Shown here: one piece after another, positions 37,532 to 37,912 of the stretch
Layout: the number at the start of each line of letters is the position of its first letter
How positions within the stretch are numbered: position 1 is the stretch's first letter
Made by a program: the position numbers and the translations under genes
Source of the DNA: a virus
Direction: 5' to 3' (one strand)
IMG/VR virus record: IMGVR_UViG_3300043424_000020
Coordinates: 1 to 37,912 of that record
Length of the DNA: 37,912 nucleotides
Notes under the pieces: generated by a model
Database searches by the model: none
Told to the model about the DNA's origin: nothing
Seen by the model: only the letters and a program-made list of their open reading frames with translations

Positions 37532-37669
37532 CAGACGCTGACGATGACAAAAGTGCCTTTTGGTTCTAGGGGTCGGTTTTTGAAAAGCCAGAAAATAAGT
37601 ACCCTTTCGAAAATGCTCTATCTTGGGGGTCGCATGCGCGAAAGGCACACTTGGCATCGTCAGCGTCTG
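37532..37669. repeat. Large inverted repeat with 29-base arms
   Basis: 37532-37560 and 37641-37669 are reverse complements with 26 of 29 matches and no gaps; the outer 15 bases (CAGACGCTGACGATG) and inner 8 bases match perfectly. The 80-base interior is more A/T-rich than the flanks and holds no gene. The whole is embedded among the dyad repeats and could extrude as a cruciform or serve as part of an origin. Confidence 0.85.
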
Positions 37670-37870
37670 ACCCCCGATCCTGACCCACTGGGTGCACGGA
37701 TTCCCTGAAATTCCCCCGGATTCGTCCGGGCACCCTGACCCACTGGGTGCACCCCTCGAACCCCCATGAACCCCTGACCCACTGGGTGCAGTGACCCACT
37801 GGGTGCACGGTTGCGCACCCCTTCCCACTGGGTCAGCATGCCCCCGGGGTGCACCCACTGGGTCAGGGCA

Positions 37871-37884
37871 CCCGGCTAGCCGGG
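37871..37884. repeat. 14-bp perfect palindrome at right end
   Basis: CCCGGCTAGCCGGG lies between the last dyad repeat and a GC-rich end with duplicated GGGTGCCCGGG-like words. Such low-complexity GC sequence may be where assembly stopped. Confidence 0.5.
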
Positions 37885-37912
37885 GTCAGGGGTGCCCGGG
37901 GTGCCCGGGGGC

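Larger units (their letters stand above)
37399..37865. repeat. Eight dyad repeats (iteron-like), consensus TGACCCACTGGGTGCAC
   Basis: Copies of ACCCA(C/G)TGGGT or close variants lie at 37399-37409, 37497-37507 (last base changed), 37683-37693, 37738-37748, 37777-37787, 37794-37804, 37823-37833 (first base changed) and 37853-37863. Four of them continue as GTGCAC and a fifth as GTGCAG on the side away from TGA. Each core is an imperfect palindrome of five-base arms around one centre base. Orientation is mixed and spacing irregular. No credible gene lies in this 584-base stretch. Confidence 0.85.

Noticed and set aside
37524-37568. 14-codon plus-strand frame starting at ATG 37524
   Set aside because: No ribosome site, and it is made from the left arm of the inverted repeat.
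37523-37858. Minus-strand frames with repeated HPVG/TQWVR-like peptides at the right end
   Set aside because: They are translations of the dyad repeats, which shift among frames. Spacing is not a multiple of three and no ribosome site is present.
37681-37865. Possible CRISPR-like array
   Set aside because: The repeats are short (11-17 bases), irregularly spaced and in both orientations, with no uniform spacers and no cas genes.
1-37912. tRNA genes, integrase, attachment sites
   Set aside because: None was recognised by eye on either strand. A dedicated tRNA scan was not possible, so a missed tRNA cannot be excluded.

Overview
The window reads as a nearly complete, possibly complete, genome of a P22-like short-tailed (podovirus-type) dsDNA phage. 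It is GC-rich, densely coding and uses Shine-Dalgarno sites with overlapping start/stop codons. The P22-type portal, coat, gp4-like and gp10-like tail proteins, the GH24 lysozyme and a 3TM holin point to a Gram-negative host. Several accessory families feel familiar from freshwater or Burkholderiales-type phages, but that host guess is only inference. I see no integrase, no phage RNA polymerase, no tRNA and no CRISPR array, so host RNA polymerase is presumably used and a temperate life style is not supported.

Layout. (1) 113-23298, plus strand: the late module in P22 order (TerS, TerL, portal, scaffold, coat, gp4-like, gp10-like, fibres, three ejection-type proteins, lysis cassette). A block of about 4 kb of adhesin and accessory genes (4972-9076) is inserted between portal and scaffold. 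(2) 23302-31205, minus strand: the replication and recombination operon. It runs leftward from a ribbon-helix-helix regulator through a Cas4/RecB-like DUF2800 nuclease, an Enc34-type ssDNA-binding protein, a compact family B DNA polymerase, DUF3310, a VRR-NUC nuclease, an SNF2-type helicase and a MazG-like protein, to small DNA-binding and zinc-ribbon proteins and a 21-residue membrane peptide. (3) 31334-33873, plus strand: a 13-codon leader peptide coupled to a primase-helicase (Prim-Pol, PriCT and DUF3987). It is bounded by overlapping divergent promoters on the left and a strong terminator on the right. (4) 33904-37328, minus strand: about twelve small early or accessory genes, including an HTH protein with an AT-hook, a cysteine-rich radical-SAM-like protein and two tiny single-span membrane peptides. 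(5) 37329-37912: no credible gene. This stretch holds eight copies of a dyad repeat TGACCCA(C/G)TGGGTGCAC, a 29-bp-arm inverted repeat and a promoter whose -35 lies in one of the dyad repeats. A ninth, degenerate copy lies at 49-61, which suggests the two ends of the window are adjacent in a circular map.

How it works together. The proposed early promoter at 37.4 kb would drive the small-gene operon. The divergent region at 31.2 kb would drive both the primase and the replication operon. Late genes would be read from the left end, with a second promoter before scaffold and coat. Headful packaging by TerS/TerL into a P22-like head is inferred from family membership. The most unusual parts are the iteron and inverted-repeat region, the recurring GTAACCGTAA-type elements in minus-strand leaders, the stable-tetraloop hairpins directly after stop codons of genes likely to be highly expressed, the tiny translationally coupled membrane peptides, and the cysteine-rich protein at 35436-36113.
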